Shown here: piece by piece, positions 40,442 to 49,076 of the stretch
Layout: each line of letters starts with the position of its first letter
How positions within the stretch are numbered: the first letter of the stretch is position 1
Origin: Labrenzia sp. VG12
Lineage (GTDB): Bacteria > Pseudomonadota > Alphaproteobacteria > Rhizobiales > Stappiaceae
Direction: 5' to 3'
Assembly: GCF_002237595.1 (NCBI RefSeq)
Contig: NZ_CP022529.1
Location: 372,001 to 436,000, forward strand
Length of the DNA stretch: 64,000 nucleotides
Made by a program: the position numbers and the translations under genes
The notes under the pieces: generated by a model
Seen by the model: only the letters and a program-made list of their open reading frames with translations
Database searches by the model: none
Told to the model about the DNA's origin: nothing

Positions 40442-43111
40442 ATGCGCAAGACGGTTTCCGTTGTTCTGTCCTCAGCCCTGATATTGCAGACGGTTTTTGT
40501 AAATGGCGTGTTCGCGGCGCCTGCCGTGACAACAGCGAATGTCAATTTCCGCCAAGGACCAGGCACCGGCTACGGTTCGCTCGGAACCGTTCCGTCCGGA
40601 ACGCCGGTGGAGCTTGAAAACTGCGACGACAACGGTGCGTGGTGTTCCGTCAGTTTCAACGGCCAGAACGGTTTCATCAGCGGGCAGTATCTGCAACTGA
40701 GCGAAGCGGAGAAAACCACCGGCTGGCCGCGGTCCTTCCAGACAGACGCCGGCGCAACACTGGTGCTCTACCAGCCGCAATTCACCGAATGGGACAATTT
40801 CAAGACCCTGAAGGCGCTGGTGGCCGCCGAATACATCAAGGACAAGGACGCCAAGCCGGTGTTCGGTGTGATCGGTGTCAGCGGTGAGACCATCGCCGAC
40901 CCGCAAAGCGGTGAGGTGGATGTCAGCAAGATCCAGGTGACACAGCTTGATTTTTCCGCCCTTGACCGTCAGTCGCTGACGGATCTGTCGCTGCAGGTCG
41001 GCAAGATCATGCCCACCGGCACGGTCACGGTGAAGGAAGATCGCATCACGGCAGGCCTTGCCGAATATCAGCGCATGGATGATGTCCAGGGCCTCAATGC
41101 CGAGGCTCCGCCGATCTTCATCTCCACCGAGCCGTCCATTCTTGTCCAGACCGAAGGCGCGCCGATTTTCGCCCCCGTCAAGGGCGATCAGGGACTGAGT
41201 TTTGTCGTCAACACCAACTGGGACATTCTCAAGGTGGACGACACGGAAGAGCTATATCTGCGGGATGAAAAGTCCTGGATGAGCACAAAGGATGTCTCCA
41301 CAGGATGGCAGCCCGTCTCCGAACTGCCTGACCTGATCAAGTCCCTGCCGGATGACGACAACTGGAAGGAAACCAAGGAAGCCATTCCGGGGGAACCGTT
41401 CCCGGATAACAAGCCGCCGAAGGTGATCTATTCCGACAAGCCGGCAGAAATGATCGTGTTTGAGGGGGAGCCCAAGCTGGAGCCGGTCGCGGGCACCGAT
41501 CTGGAATGGGCCTCCAACACGGACAGCGATGTCTTCTTCCTGAAGTCGACCTCGACCTGGTACATTCTTGTCTCCGGCCGCTGGTTCAAGTCCGCCTCGC
41601 TGGACGGTCCCTGGGAATTCACCACGCCGGACATGCCCTCCGACTTCCTGAACATTCCGGAAGATGCGCCGTATTATTCGGTGCGCTCGTCCATTCCGGG
41701 CACATCAGAAGCCTCGCAGGCGCGTCTGAAGGCCAGCATTCCGACCACCGCGCGTGTCGAAATCGGTTCGGTCAGTGCTGATGTCGCCTATGCGGGCGAT
41801 CCGGAATTTGAGCCCATCGAGGGCACGTCCATGTCCTATGCGGTCAACACAAGCGACCAGGTGATCCAGGTCGGAGCCAAATACTACGTTCTGCAGGACG
41901 GTGTCTGGTTTGTCGGCGACAGCCCGGAAGGACCGTTTGAGGTCGCGACTGCCGTTCCGGACGAGATCTACACGATCCCGCCATCGTCGCCTGTCTACAA
42001 CACCACCTATGTGCGGATCTATCAAAGCGAACCGGAAGCCGTCTGGTACGGCTACACGATGGGTTATCTGACCGGCTTCCTTGCCTGGGGCGTCTTTGTT
42101 TATGGCACCGGCTACTATTACCGGCCCTGGTACCGTCCGGGTTTCCGGCCGATCTACTATCCGCGTCCCGTGACCTACGGCATCGGTGCCTACTACAATC
42201 CCATCCGCGGCACCTACGGTCGCTACGGTTACGCCTATGGCCCGCGGCGCGGTATTGCCGCCGGCGGCATCTACAATCCGCGGACAGGCGGCTATATCCG
42301 CGGGGCTGCCATCAGCGGCCCGCGCGGCAGCGCAGGGTTCATCACCGCCTATAATCCGCGCACGGGGAACCGGATCGTCGCCGGCGGTGCCCGAGGTATT
42401 TATGGCTCCTGGGGCGGGGCAGTCGTGTCCGGCCCGCAATGGGCCCGCACAAGAGACCTGCAGTCCGGGGCGGTCAATCGCTGGAAACAGGACGGTGATC
42501 TGGGCCGGGTGGCCAATCTCGACCGGCGCGGCGACGTTTTCGCCGGGCGGGACGGGTCGGTCTATCGCCGCGACGGCGACAACTGGCAGCGTTTCGAAGG
42601 TGGACGCTGGAGCGGTGTCGATGCGCCGTCCCGTGATCAGATCTCGGATCGCATGGGAGACATTGGCGCCGGGCTTGCTGGTGGGGCAATCGGTGCCGGG
42701 GCAGGGGCGGCCATTGCCAACCGTCCGGCAGGAGACCGTGTGCAGAACCGGCCCAATGCAGGCAACCGTCCGAATGCGGGCAATCGGCCGACCAACCTGC
42801 CGGCCGGTCAGCGTCCCAACGTGCAACGGCCCGCACAGCAGCCGAATGTGCAGCGTCCGGCCCAACGACCGAATGTTCAAAGACCGGCCCAGCAACCGGC
42901 TCAGCGGCCCGCAACGCGGCCTGCGCAGCGTCCACAACAGGCGCCGGCACACCTGAACCGGGACCGCAGGGCCCGTGACGCCGGCAACCGCCAGGTCAAC
43001 CGCCAGCGCAACGTCAACCGTTCCCGCCCGCAACAGGCCCGTCCGCAACAGGCGCGGCCGAATCGCGGCGGTGGCGGTCATCGCCGGGGGGGCGGCGGCC
43101 GTCGGCGGTGA
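40442..43111 (+). CDS. Large secreted SH3b-domain protein with Gly/Tyr- and Pro/Gln/Arg-rich tail
   Basis: An 889-residue exported protein. After a signal peptide (VVLSSALILQTVFVNGVFAA) there is a bacterial SH3 domain (about residues 27-90, TANVNFRQGPGTGYGSLGTV). A long central region follows, with repeated segments built on YYVLQDGVWF/WYILVSGRWF plus EGPFE/DGPWE. One hydrophobic segment (YTMGYLTGFLAWGVFVYGTG, near residue 540) is next, then a Gly/Tyr/Arg-rich stretch and a C-terminal low-complexity tail of RPNVQRPAQ-type units. GGAGAG sets the start. It probably binds the cell envelope; its role is unknown. Confidence 0.8.
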   Translation: MRKTVSVVLSSALILQTVFVNGVFAAPAVTTANVNFRQGPGTGYGSLGTVPSGTPVELENCDDNGAWCSVSFNGQNGFISGQYLQLSEAEKTTGWPRSFQTDAGATLVLYQPQFTEWDNFKTLKALVAAEYIKDKDAKPVFGVIGVSGETIADPQSGEVDVSKIQVTQLDFSALDRQSLTDLSLQVGKIMPTGTVTVKEDRITAGLAEYQRMDDVQGLNAEAPPIFISTEPSILVQTEGAPIFAPVKGDQGLSFVVNTNWDILKVDDTEELYLRDEKSWMSTKDVSTGWQPVSELPDLIKSLPDDDNWKETKEAIPGEPFPDNKPPKVIYSDKPAEMIVFEGEPKLEPVAGTDLEWASNTDSDVFFLKSTSTWYILVSGRWFKSASLDGPWEFTTPDMPSDFLNIPEDAPYYSVRSSIPGTSEASQARLKASIPTTARVEIGSVSADVAYAGDPEFEPIEGTSMSYAVNTSDQVIQVGAKYYVLQDGVWFVGDSPEGPFEVATAVPDEIYTIPPSSPVYNTTYVRIYQSEPEAVWYGYTMGYLTGFLAWGVFVYGTGYYYRPWYRPGFRPIYYPRPVTYGIGAYYNPIRGTYGRYGYAYGPRRGIAAGGIYNPRTGGYIRGAAISGPRGSAGFITAYNPRTGNRIVAGGARGIYGSWGGAVVSGPQWARTRDLQSGAVNRWKQDGDLGRVANLDRRGDVFAGRDGSVYRRDGDNWQRFEGGRWSGVDAPSRDQISDRMGDIGAGLAGGAIGAGAGAAIANRPAGDRVQNRPNAGNRPNAGNRPTNLPAGQRPNVQRPAQQPNVQRPAQRPNVQRPAQQPAQRPATRPAQRPQQAPAHLNRDRRARDAGNRQVNRQRNVNRSRPQQARPQQARPNRGGGGHRRGGGGRRR

Positions 43112-43141
43112 CGCAGAAGAAGGAGTGCATCATACACTCCG

Positions 43142-43250
43142 CTTCATCCTGCGGAAGCGCGTCAGCGCTGTCTTGACGAACCGGACACTTGTTTTGGACT
43201 GTTTGGCCCATCCTTCGAGACGGGCCAGACGGCCCTTGTCAGGATGACGA
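43142..43250. repeat. Degenerate intergenic palindromic element
   Basis: TTCATCCTG at 43143 and CAGGATGACG ending near 43249 form the outer arms; the right part contains CATCCTTCGAGACGG and a GGGCC...GGCCC hairpin. Inner arms no longer match, so this looks like a decayed copy. Confidence 0.45.
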
Positions 43251-43296
43251 GGTTTGCTTGCTTGCGTTACTGATCGCGCGGGCCGTGTGAAGGCCT

Positions 43297-43758
43297 TCAA
43301 ATCGGCAGGTTTCGCGCGTCCGCGATGGCTTCCATGGTCATGTAGGAGGTGACCGTGTCCAGGTCGACCTTCTCGATCAGGCGCTGATAGACCCGGTCGA
43401 AGGCGTTCATGTCCTCGACCACCACTTTCAGCATGTAGTCGTAATCGCCGGCGATCCGGTAGAAATCGATCACGTTCGGGATCGAGGTGACTTCACTTCG
43501 AAAGGTCTCCAGCCAGTCCTTGGAATGGTGCCGTGTGCGGATCATGACGAACACGGTCAGGTTCAATCCAAGTTGTTCCGGATCGAGCCGCACCGTGTGA
43601 CTTTCGATCAGGCCGCTTTCATAGAGTGACTTGAGGCGCCGCCAACAGGCATTTTGCGAAAGACCGACCTCTTCGGCGAGCTCACGTTGCGACAACCTGG
43701 CATCGCGTTGCAGTGCGCGCAGAAGGGCGCGATCAATTTGATCGAATTTTTTCTCCAT
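43297..43758 (-). CDS. Lrp/AsnC-family regulator
   Basis: A 153-residue regulator with an N-terminal HTH (ALQRDARLSQRELAEEVGLS, then QNACWRRLKSLYESGLI) and a C-terminal RAM ligand domain (VTSIPNVIDFYRIAGDYDYM). Proteins of this type sense amino acids. It is divergent from the class V aminotransferase gene, about 105 bases away, and probably regulates it. Confidence 0.93.
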   Translation of the reverse strand: MEKKFDQIDRALLRALQRDARLSQRELAEEVGLSQNACWRRLKSLYESGLIESHTVRLDPEQLGLNLTVFVMIRTRHHSKDWLETFRSEVTSIPNVIDFYRIAGDYDYMLKVVVEDMNAFDRVYQRLIEKVDLDTVTSYMTMEAIADARNLPI

Positions 43759-43863
43759 GTCAGATCAAATGACACAAAAATTCGAATTGGGCAATCGAGA
43801 TAGGTGAGGATTCCTGATCCTTCTGGGTCGTATGATCTGCGAAATCAAGATTCGGAGCATCAG

Positions 43864-45330
43864 ATGACCAAAAGCACCGGTACAGCCCTCGATCATTTCC
43901 GCAAGAGTCTTTCCGGCCCGGACCTGACGGCCCGCCTGCGTGCGGGGCTGATCGGCGAAGGAAAAACCATCACCGGTCCTTTCGGAGAGCGGGAGCTGAT
44001 CTATGCCGACTATGTTGCCTCCGGTCGGGCCTTGCGCCAGGTGGAAGAGTTTGTGCTGGAAGAGGTGTTGCCGGTTTACGCCAACAGCCACACGGAAGCG
44101 TCCTATTGCGGTGGGGTCATGACCCGCATGCGGGAAGCTGCAAGGTCGGAGATCGCCCGCATCTGTGGTGCGGACGAGGCATTTGCCACCATTTTCTGCG
44201 GCGCCGGCGCAACGGCGGGTCTGAACCGGCTTGTGCATTTGCTCGGCGTTTCGGGTGCTGCGGAACGGGGTGAAAACCCGCTGGTAGTCATCGGGCCCTA
44301 TGAACACCACTCGGATATCCTGCCCTGGCGCGAAAGCGGGGCGGAGGTCATCGAAATTGTCGAAGCAGCCGATGGCGGGCCGGATCTGGCAGCGCTCGAA
44401 GATGTCCTGAAAGCCGCGGGTGAAAACCGGTTGATCGTCGGCGCCTTCTCGCTGATGTCGAATGTCACCGGCATTGTCACCGACGAGGATGCGGTCACCC
44501 GTCTGCTCAAGCGCTATGGCGCGCTCAGTGTCTGGGATTGCGCCGGGTCCGGACCTTACCTGCCGATCGACATGAAGGCCGGAACGGATGCGGAAAAGGA
44601 TGCGATCGTTGTGTCGCCGCACAAGTTCATCGGCGGGCCGGCAGCGTCCGGCGTGATGATCCTGCGCAAGGCCGCCGTGCAGAAAACAACACCGGTTTTC
44701 CCGGGTGGTGGCACCGTTCGCTTTGTCTCACCCTGGGCACATGACTACACCGACAATATCGCCGTCCGCGAAGAGGCCGGTACTCCCAATGTCATCGGCG
44801 ACATCCGGGCCGCGCTTGCGTTTCTGGTCAAGGAAGGTATCGGTCAGCGCCTGATGGATGAGCGCAATGCCGCCTGGCGCGCAAAGGCTCTTGCCGTGTG
44901 GCAGGCCAGTTCGGCCATTGAAATACTCGGCAATCCGAATGCCCGGCACGTCCTGCCCGTCTTTTCCTTCAGGGTGCGCGATCTGGAGCGGGGCGGCTAC
45001 ATCCATCAGCAACTGGTCACGCGCATGCTGTCGGATCTTTACGGCGTTCAGGCGCGCGGTGGCTGCGCCTGTGCAGGCCCTTATGCACACCGGCTTCTGG
45101 AGATCGACGAGACCCAGTCCGAAATGCTGCGCCAGGGCATTCTCTCTGGTGAAGAGCTGAAAAAACCGGGGTGGACCCGGCTCAATTTTTCCGTGCTGAT
45201 GTCGACCGAAAAGGTGGACAGGATCATCGCCGCTGTCGAGGATCTGGCAAGCAATCCTTATCCGGTTGCGGATTATTATGATTGCGATGCCACGACCGCT
45301 CGTTTCAAGGCCGTCCGGGACGCAGCTTAG
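43864..45330 (+). CDS. Class V aminotransferase / cysteine desulfurase-like PLP enzyme
   Basis: A 488-residue fold-type I PLP protein, longer than IscS/SufS (about 400). The PLP lysine is in SPHKFIGGP. A Cys-bearing loop, RGGCACAGPYAHRLL, resembles the catalytic-cysteine loop of desulfurases and the family's lyases. The ATG at 43864 has CGGAG upstream; the longer frame is not needed. It overlaps nothing but is followed after 12 bases by a class II amidotransferase gene. The reaction is not known; C-S or N-S lyase activity is possible. Confidence 0.85.
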   Translation: MTKSTGTALDHFRKSLSGPDLTARLRAGLIGEGKTITGPFGERELIYADYVASGRALRQVEEFVLEEVLPVYANSHTEASYCGGVMTRMREAARSEIARICGADEAFATIFCGAGATAGLNRLVHLLGVSGAAERGENPLVVIGPYEHHSDILPWRESGAEVIEIVEAADGGPDLAALEDVLKAAGENRLIVGAFSLMSNVTGIVTDEDAVTRLLKRYGALSVWDCAGSGPYLPIDMKAGTDAEKDAIVVSPHKFIGGPAASGVMILRKAAVQKTTPVFPGGGTVRFVSPWAHDYTDNIAVREEAGTPNVIGDIRAALAFLVKEGIGQRLMDERNAAWRAKALAVWQASSAIEILGNPNARHVLPVFSFRVRDLERGGYIHQQLVTRMLSDLYGVQARGGCACAGPYAHRLLEIDETQSEMLRQGILSGEELKKPGWTRLNFSVLMSTEKVDRIIAAVEDLASNPYPVADYYDCDATTARFKAVRDAA

Positions 45331-45342
45331 GGAAAAGTCAAA

Positions 45343-46131
45343 ATGTGCCGTTGGGCTGCCTGGAGCGGGGCTCCGAAATATCTCGAAGAAATCATCTGCG
45401 ACCCGGAACATTCGCTGATCGACCAAAGCCGCAATGCGCTTTCCTGCAAGACCTCGGTCAATGCCGACGGGTTCGGCGTTGCCTGGTATGGCGACCGGAA
45501 GACACCTTGCGTCTACAAGGACGTCAGACCCGCCTGGTCCGACCCCAATCTTCTGCAGATCGCAACGCATATTCGCTCCGGGCATTTCCTGGCCCATGTC
45601 CGGGCCTCCACCGGGACGGCGACCACCCGGGACAATTGCCACCCGTTCACCCATGACAACTGGACCTTCATGCACAATGGCCAGGTCGGCGGCTACGACA
45701 AGGTGCGCAGGCGGCTCGATAACATGATCCCGGATGACCTCTACAGGCACCGAATCGGCGCAACCGACAGCGAAAGCCTTTTTCTGGTTGCCCTTGCCTA
45801 CGGCCTGAAACAACACCCAAGAGCCGCGATGGCGCGGGCGGTTTTCGAGGCAGAAGCCCTGTCACGATATGCAGGCAGCACGCCTCACATGCGGTTTGCC
45901 GCCGGCTGGTCGGACGGTGCGACGCTCTATGCGGCTCGCTACGCTTCCGACAGTTTTGCCCCGTCGCTCTATTACCGTGTCTATGAAGACGGAGTGATGG
46001 TGGTGTCCGAGCCACTCGATGAAGCGCGCGGCTGCTGGATGGAAGTGCCCCAGGGCCAGATGATCGAGGTTCGGCACGGAAAAGTGACCCAGACAGCTTT
46101 TCTCAGCGACGAGGAACTGGTTGAAGCGTGA
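45343..46131 (+). CDS. Class II glutamine amidotransferase, YafJ/EgtC-like
   Basis: A 262-residue Ntn-hydrolase. Cys2 (MCRWAAW) would be the nucleophile; NADGFGVAWYG, FLAHVRASTG, NCHPF and FMHNGQVGGY are family motifs, and TDSESLFL follows. This resembles EgtC and YafJ. It sits 12 bases after the PLP enzyme, so the two form an operon. It may hydrolyse a gamma-glutamyl bond. Assignment to ergothioneine synthesis is not proven, because the family is broad. Confidence 0.88.
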   Translation: MCRWAAWSGAPKYLEEIICDPEHSLIDQSRNALSCKTSVNADGFGVAWYGDRKTPCVYKDVRPAWSDPNLLQIATHIRSGHFLAHVRASTGTATTRDNCHPFTHDNWTFMHNGQVGGYDKVRRRLDNMIPDDLYRHRIGATDSESLFLVALAYGLKQHPRAAMARAVFEAEALSRYAGSTPHMRFAAGWSDGATLYAARYASDSFAPSLYYRVYEDGVMVVSEPLDEARGCWMEVPQGQMIEVRHGKVTQTAFLSDEELVEA

Positions 46132-46237
46132 GCCCTTTTGGAAGGGAACCCAGCCCTTGTCCCAAAACCCTGTCCTGCAAGGGTAACGTGGATTGCTCAG
46201 CAGGGCACGAGGCCGAAAAAGACCTGGTTTGTAGACA

Positions 46238-46603
46238 TTAACTCTCGATCCAGTGCCAGGCTGTCTCGATCTCGGTCTGGTCGAAATGCTGTTCCTGGAT
46301 GCCGACCATTTTGGCAAAGGTCGCGTCCACAGCCACAAGGGCAGCGAGCAGTTTGCTGTCGGTGACAATCGCGACCCTGTTCAAGTACTGCATGTTTGCC
46401 AGCACCCATTTGATGTCCGCGGCAGCGGCCTCGAAGGACACACCTGCATGTTCGCCAATCACCACCAGCACGCTGATCTTGCCATGATCCTCAATCAGTT
46501 CCTCGGCCTTGGCGATCAGCTCCTTTTCCTGGTCCAGCGTGATCTTCCCGGATATCTCGACGCCCAGAACGGCGTCCCGGCTGCGGGGCAGGATTGTGTA
46601 CAT
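46238..46603 (-). CDS. SpoIIAA-like (STAS-fold) protein
   Basis: A 121-residue cytosolic protein, MYTILPRSRDAVLGVEISGK and KITLDQEKELIAKAEELIED, with the C-terminal DQTEIETAWHWIES typical of this family (DUF3478). GGAGG before the ATG at 46603 sets the start; a longer frame would run to 46675. Relatives are found in stress or lipid-binding contexts. No function can be assigned. Confidence 0.82.
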   Translation of the reverse strand: MYTILPRSRDAVLGVEISGKITLDQEKELIAKAEELIEDHGKISVLVVIGEHAGVSFEAAAADIKWVLANMQYLNRVAIVTDSKLLAALVAVDATFAKMVGIQEQHFDQTEIETAWHWIES

Positions 46604-46721
46604 GGCAGGTCCTCCGTCAGGTCGGTAAGCTATGCAACTTGAAGAAGGATAGGGGCATGCCAGAAGGGCAATCAAGGTCCGAGAGCCCTCTCAGGGTTAC
46701 TGCTTAGAATGCCTGTCGGCA

Positions 46722-47342
46722 TTACCCCAGCTTTCGGTCCATTGTGCCGAGGCGTTCGGATGTCCTGCCGTCGATGATCTCGCGGATCTGGCGCGTGAGG
46801 GGAGACCAATCGGTCCTGTCGCGGCCATAATGCAGGTTGAATTCGTAAAAGATCACGTCACCCTCCGGCATCAGAAGGTGCTGTAACATCGTTTCCAGCT
46901 TGTCGAAGGCCTTGGCAAGGCAGGCTTCAGCTGTCTCCGCCGCTGCATACTCATTCCAAAGCGCCAGCAATTCGGACGCGGTGTCCTGCGGGAGAGTTGC
47001 ACACAGGGAGCGAAAGTCCCGACGTTCCCGTTCCTCACGATCATCTTCAGCCGTTTGCGAAGGGGCGGGGACGTCACCGGAGATAGCCTCGCCAAGGTCA
47101 TGGACAAGGCACAGTTTCAACAGTCTGGGTATGTCGAGACCTGGCAGGTCCTTCTCAAAAACAAGCACCATCAGTGCGAGGCGCCAACTGTGCTCGGCCG
47201 TGCTTTCGGGCCGGCCGCTGCGTGTCGTCCCGGAGCGCAGCGTGTCTTTCAACTGCTCTGCAGCCTGGAGGAAGGCAAGAAGGCCGGTCAGTCTTTCGCA
47301 GGAGATAGCTGCGGGTTCATTTTGGTGAAGTGTTTTGTCCAT
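46722..47342 (-). CDS. HD-domain phosphohydrolase, YfbR/HDDC2-like
   Basis: A 206-residue metal-dependent hydrolase. Metal-binding motifs are STAEHSWRLAL and CLVHDLGEAISGD (HD), with a later FDKLETMLQH. Such proteins remove phosphate from deoxynucleoside 5'-monophosphates. It stands alone between a STAS-like gene and a HTH gene on the same strand. The specific nucleotide is not visible. Confidence 0.88.
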   Translation of the reverse strand: MDKTLHQNEPAAISCERLTGLLAFLQAAEQLKDTLRSGTTRSGRPESTAEHSWRLALMVLVFEKDLPGLDIPRLLKLCLVHDLGEAISGDVPAPSQTAEDDREERERRDFRSLCATLPQDTASELLALWNEYAAAETAEACLAKAFDKLETMLQHLLMPEGDVIFYEFNLHYGRDRTDWSPLTRQIREIIDGRTSERLGTMDRKLG

Positions 47343-47413
47343 ACGCCAAAAATAGCGACCTGGCGGATCGGCAGCGAGCGTGTGAATAAATTATGCACCG
47401 CCCTCCCACGCAC

Positions 47414-47989
47414 CTATGACATCGCAGATGTACGATCCGCACGCACCAGTCGTGCAAAGCTGCCGTCGGCGAGGGGAAGACGGGAGATACGGACAGAGCA
47501 TTCCGGAATGGTCATCTCGGGAAACTCGACCCGCTCGGTTTTGTACAGGATGTCCGGACCGTCCGGCTCGTACCAGCCATTTTCTGCCAGCGATTGCTCG
47601 GCCGCCCGGATGCCGTCGGAGGCAAAGCGCCACAAAGGCCGATTCAAGTATTCCGACACCGGAGCGCGCCGTTCCTTCTCGCGGCCAGCTGACATTGCCA
47701 GCAGCCTGTGGGTCAGGTCACAGACGAGGTGGACGGAATCGGACGAGCGGCTCACAAGGTCAAGCAACGCCCGGTCCGCCGCAGTTGAGGGGCGTGCGCG
47801 CAGCAGCTGGGTGATTTTCAGAAGGTGCCGGCCGTCAGGCTGGGCATGGCCACTTTCCCATCTGGAGATCCGCGCCTGGGAGACGCCGAGCTCATGCGCC
47901 AGCACCTCTTGCTTGACGCGGTTCAGCGCCCGCCATCGCCGAAGAGATGGGCCGAGACTGGTCTGGAGAACGGCAGTTACAGTGGGCAT
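47414..47989 (-). CDS. XRE-family HTH regulator with a C-terminal sensor-like domain
   Basis: A 191-residue protein with a Cro/C1 HTH at about residues 12-66 (KQEVLAHELGVSQARISRWE). The C-terminal 110 residues look like a PAS-type small-molecule domain (LYKTERVEFPEM region). Target genes and ligand are unknown. The HD-domain gene downstream on the same strand begins about 70 bases away and could be co-transcribed. Confidence 0.85.
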   Translation of the reverse strand: MPTVTAVLQTSLGPSLRRWRALNRVKQEVLAHELGVSQARISRWESGHAQPDGRHLLKITQLLRARPSTAADRALLDLVSRSSDSVHLVCDLTHRLLAMSAGREKERRAPVSEYLNRPLWRFASDGIRAAEQSLAENGWYEPDGPDILYKTERVEFPEMTIPECSVRISRLPLADGSFARLVRADRTSAMS

Positions 47990-48053
47990 ACGCCAAGTCT
48001 AACGCGAATCGGCGGCGAAATCAGCTCACTCCGAGGCGCATGCCCGATCCGGG

Positions 48054-48680
48054 TCAGCGATACTTCTCGATAAAGGCATCGATGGACAAACTACGGAAAT
48101 CCGGAAGCCGTTCCTTCAGCTGGTCGTGGTTCCAGTCCCACCAGGCAACATCCATCAGGCCCTGTTCCTGCTCGGCCGTGAAGCGTCGCTTGATTTCCTT
48201 CGCGGCGACACCGCCGACCACCGTATAGGGAGCAACATCCTTGGAAACGACCGCACCGGCCGCAACAATGGCGCCCGTGCCGATCGTGACACCGGCCAGC
48301 ACCGTCACATTGTGGCCAATCCAGACATCGTGGCCGAGGGTGACCCAGTCGTCCTTGCGCCATTGGAAGAAGTCACCGTCATCCTCACCGAGTCCATAGG
48401 CGGCAGCGCGATAGGTAAAATGGTGCTGGGAGGCGCGCCAGGTGGCGTGATTGCCCGGATTGAGCCGCACACGGCGCGCAATCGAACAGAATTTGCCGAT
48501 GGTCGACCAGACAACATCGCCGTCCTGGACGATGTAGGAATAGTCGCCCATCTGGCTTTCCCGCATATGCGTGTGGGCGCCGACTTCCGTCCAGATCCCA
48601 AGCTCGCAATTCATCACACTGGCATCGGGATGAACATTCGGGGCTTCGGTGAGGCTGGGCTTCTGGTGCGGCGCTGACAT
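48054..48680 (-). CDS. Phosphonate-locus hexapeptide-repeat acyltransferase
   Basis: A 208-residue left-handed beta-helix acyltransferase of the phosphonate-metabolism group (phn_thr family, xenobiotic-acetyltransferase-like). The repeats are clear in WVTLGHDVWIGHNVTVLAGV and TIGTGAIVAAGAVVSKDVAP; the N-terminal GKFCSIARRVRLNPGNH is characteristic. It is divergent from phnCDEE, with PhoB-type repeats upstream in its own orientation. Its acceptor is unknown, but the Pho control and neighbours tie it to phosphonate use. Confidence 0.9.
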   Translation of the reverse strand: MSAPHQKPSLTEAPNVHPDASVMNCELGIWTEVGAHTHMRESQMGDYSYIVQDGDVVWSTIGKFCSIARRVRLNPGNHATWRASQHHFTYRAAAYGLGEDDGDFFQWRKDDWVTLGHDVWIGHNVTVLAGVTIGTGAIVAAGAVVSKDVAPYTVVGGVAAKEIKRRFTAEQEQGLMDVAWWDWNHDQLKERLPDFRSLSIDAFIEKYR

Positions 48681-48739
48681 GGTGTTTCCGATGTTTGATG
48701 TGAGAGGCGGGACCGGTTTGTAGACGGTCGGCAGGCAAG

Positions 48740-48772
48740 ATCAATGACAGTTTAATGACGGTCCTGTGACTG
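48740..48772 (-). promoter_or_regulatory. PhoB box array for the acyltransferase gene
   Basis: On the minus strand three 11-bp units follow one another: CAGTCACAGGA, CCGTCATTAAA, CTGTCATTGAT. The last two make a near-perfect Pho box (CTGTCAT-type repeats with 4-base spacers). Confidence 0.75.
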
Positions 48773-48959
48773 TTTTCAGTTTTTTCAACTTGTGAACAGC
48801 CGCCATTGGACGGCCCGGACATGTGAATATTTAGATTGGCGGCAAATCATTCTTGAAAAACTTTGATGGCCGAAGAGATGGTCACGATGGTCCGAAAGCC
48901 CTGAGCGCGTTGCGGAAATCCAGCCGTGTCACGGTCCGGAATCCGTTTAACGCAGCGGC

Positions 48960-49025
48960 ATGTCATTGATCTGTCATAAATTTTTGACGTTTCAGTCAAG
49001 GGACTGTCATCCAAATGTAACGGTT
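48960..49025 (+). promoter_or_regulatory. PhoB box array for phnCDEE
   Basis: Six consecutive 11-bp units starting at 48960, 48971, 48982, 48993, 49004 and 49015 carry the CTGTCAT half-site or variants: ATGTCAT, CTGTCAT, TTTTGAC, CAGTCAA, CTGTCAT, ATGTAAC. Several overlapping Pho boxes are thus present in perfect phase just before phnC. Confidence 0.8.
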
Positions 49026-49076
49026 CAATGGCTCTTGTCGCCCAGCAATACGAACAAACACGGACAGGGCTGGCGC

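Larger units (their letters stand above)
48681..49076. other. Divergent phosphonate-locus control region
   Basis: The 396 bases between the acyltransferase and phnC hold the two PhoB arrays described separately and an AT-rich middle (about 48775-48870). No gene is seen. Confidence 0.7.

Noticed and set aside
45343..46131. Naming the amidotransferase egtC
   Set aside because: YafJ/EgtC-like class II amidotransferases are common and share these motifs; the context is suggestive but not decisive.
48960..49076. N-terminal extension of PhnC from the ATG at 48960
   Set aside because: That DNA is an 11-bp-phased PhoB array and the added residues match no PhnC; GTG at 49077 begins the conserved part.
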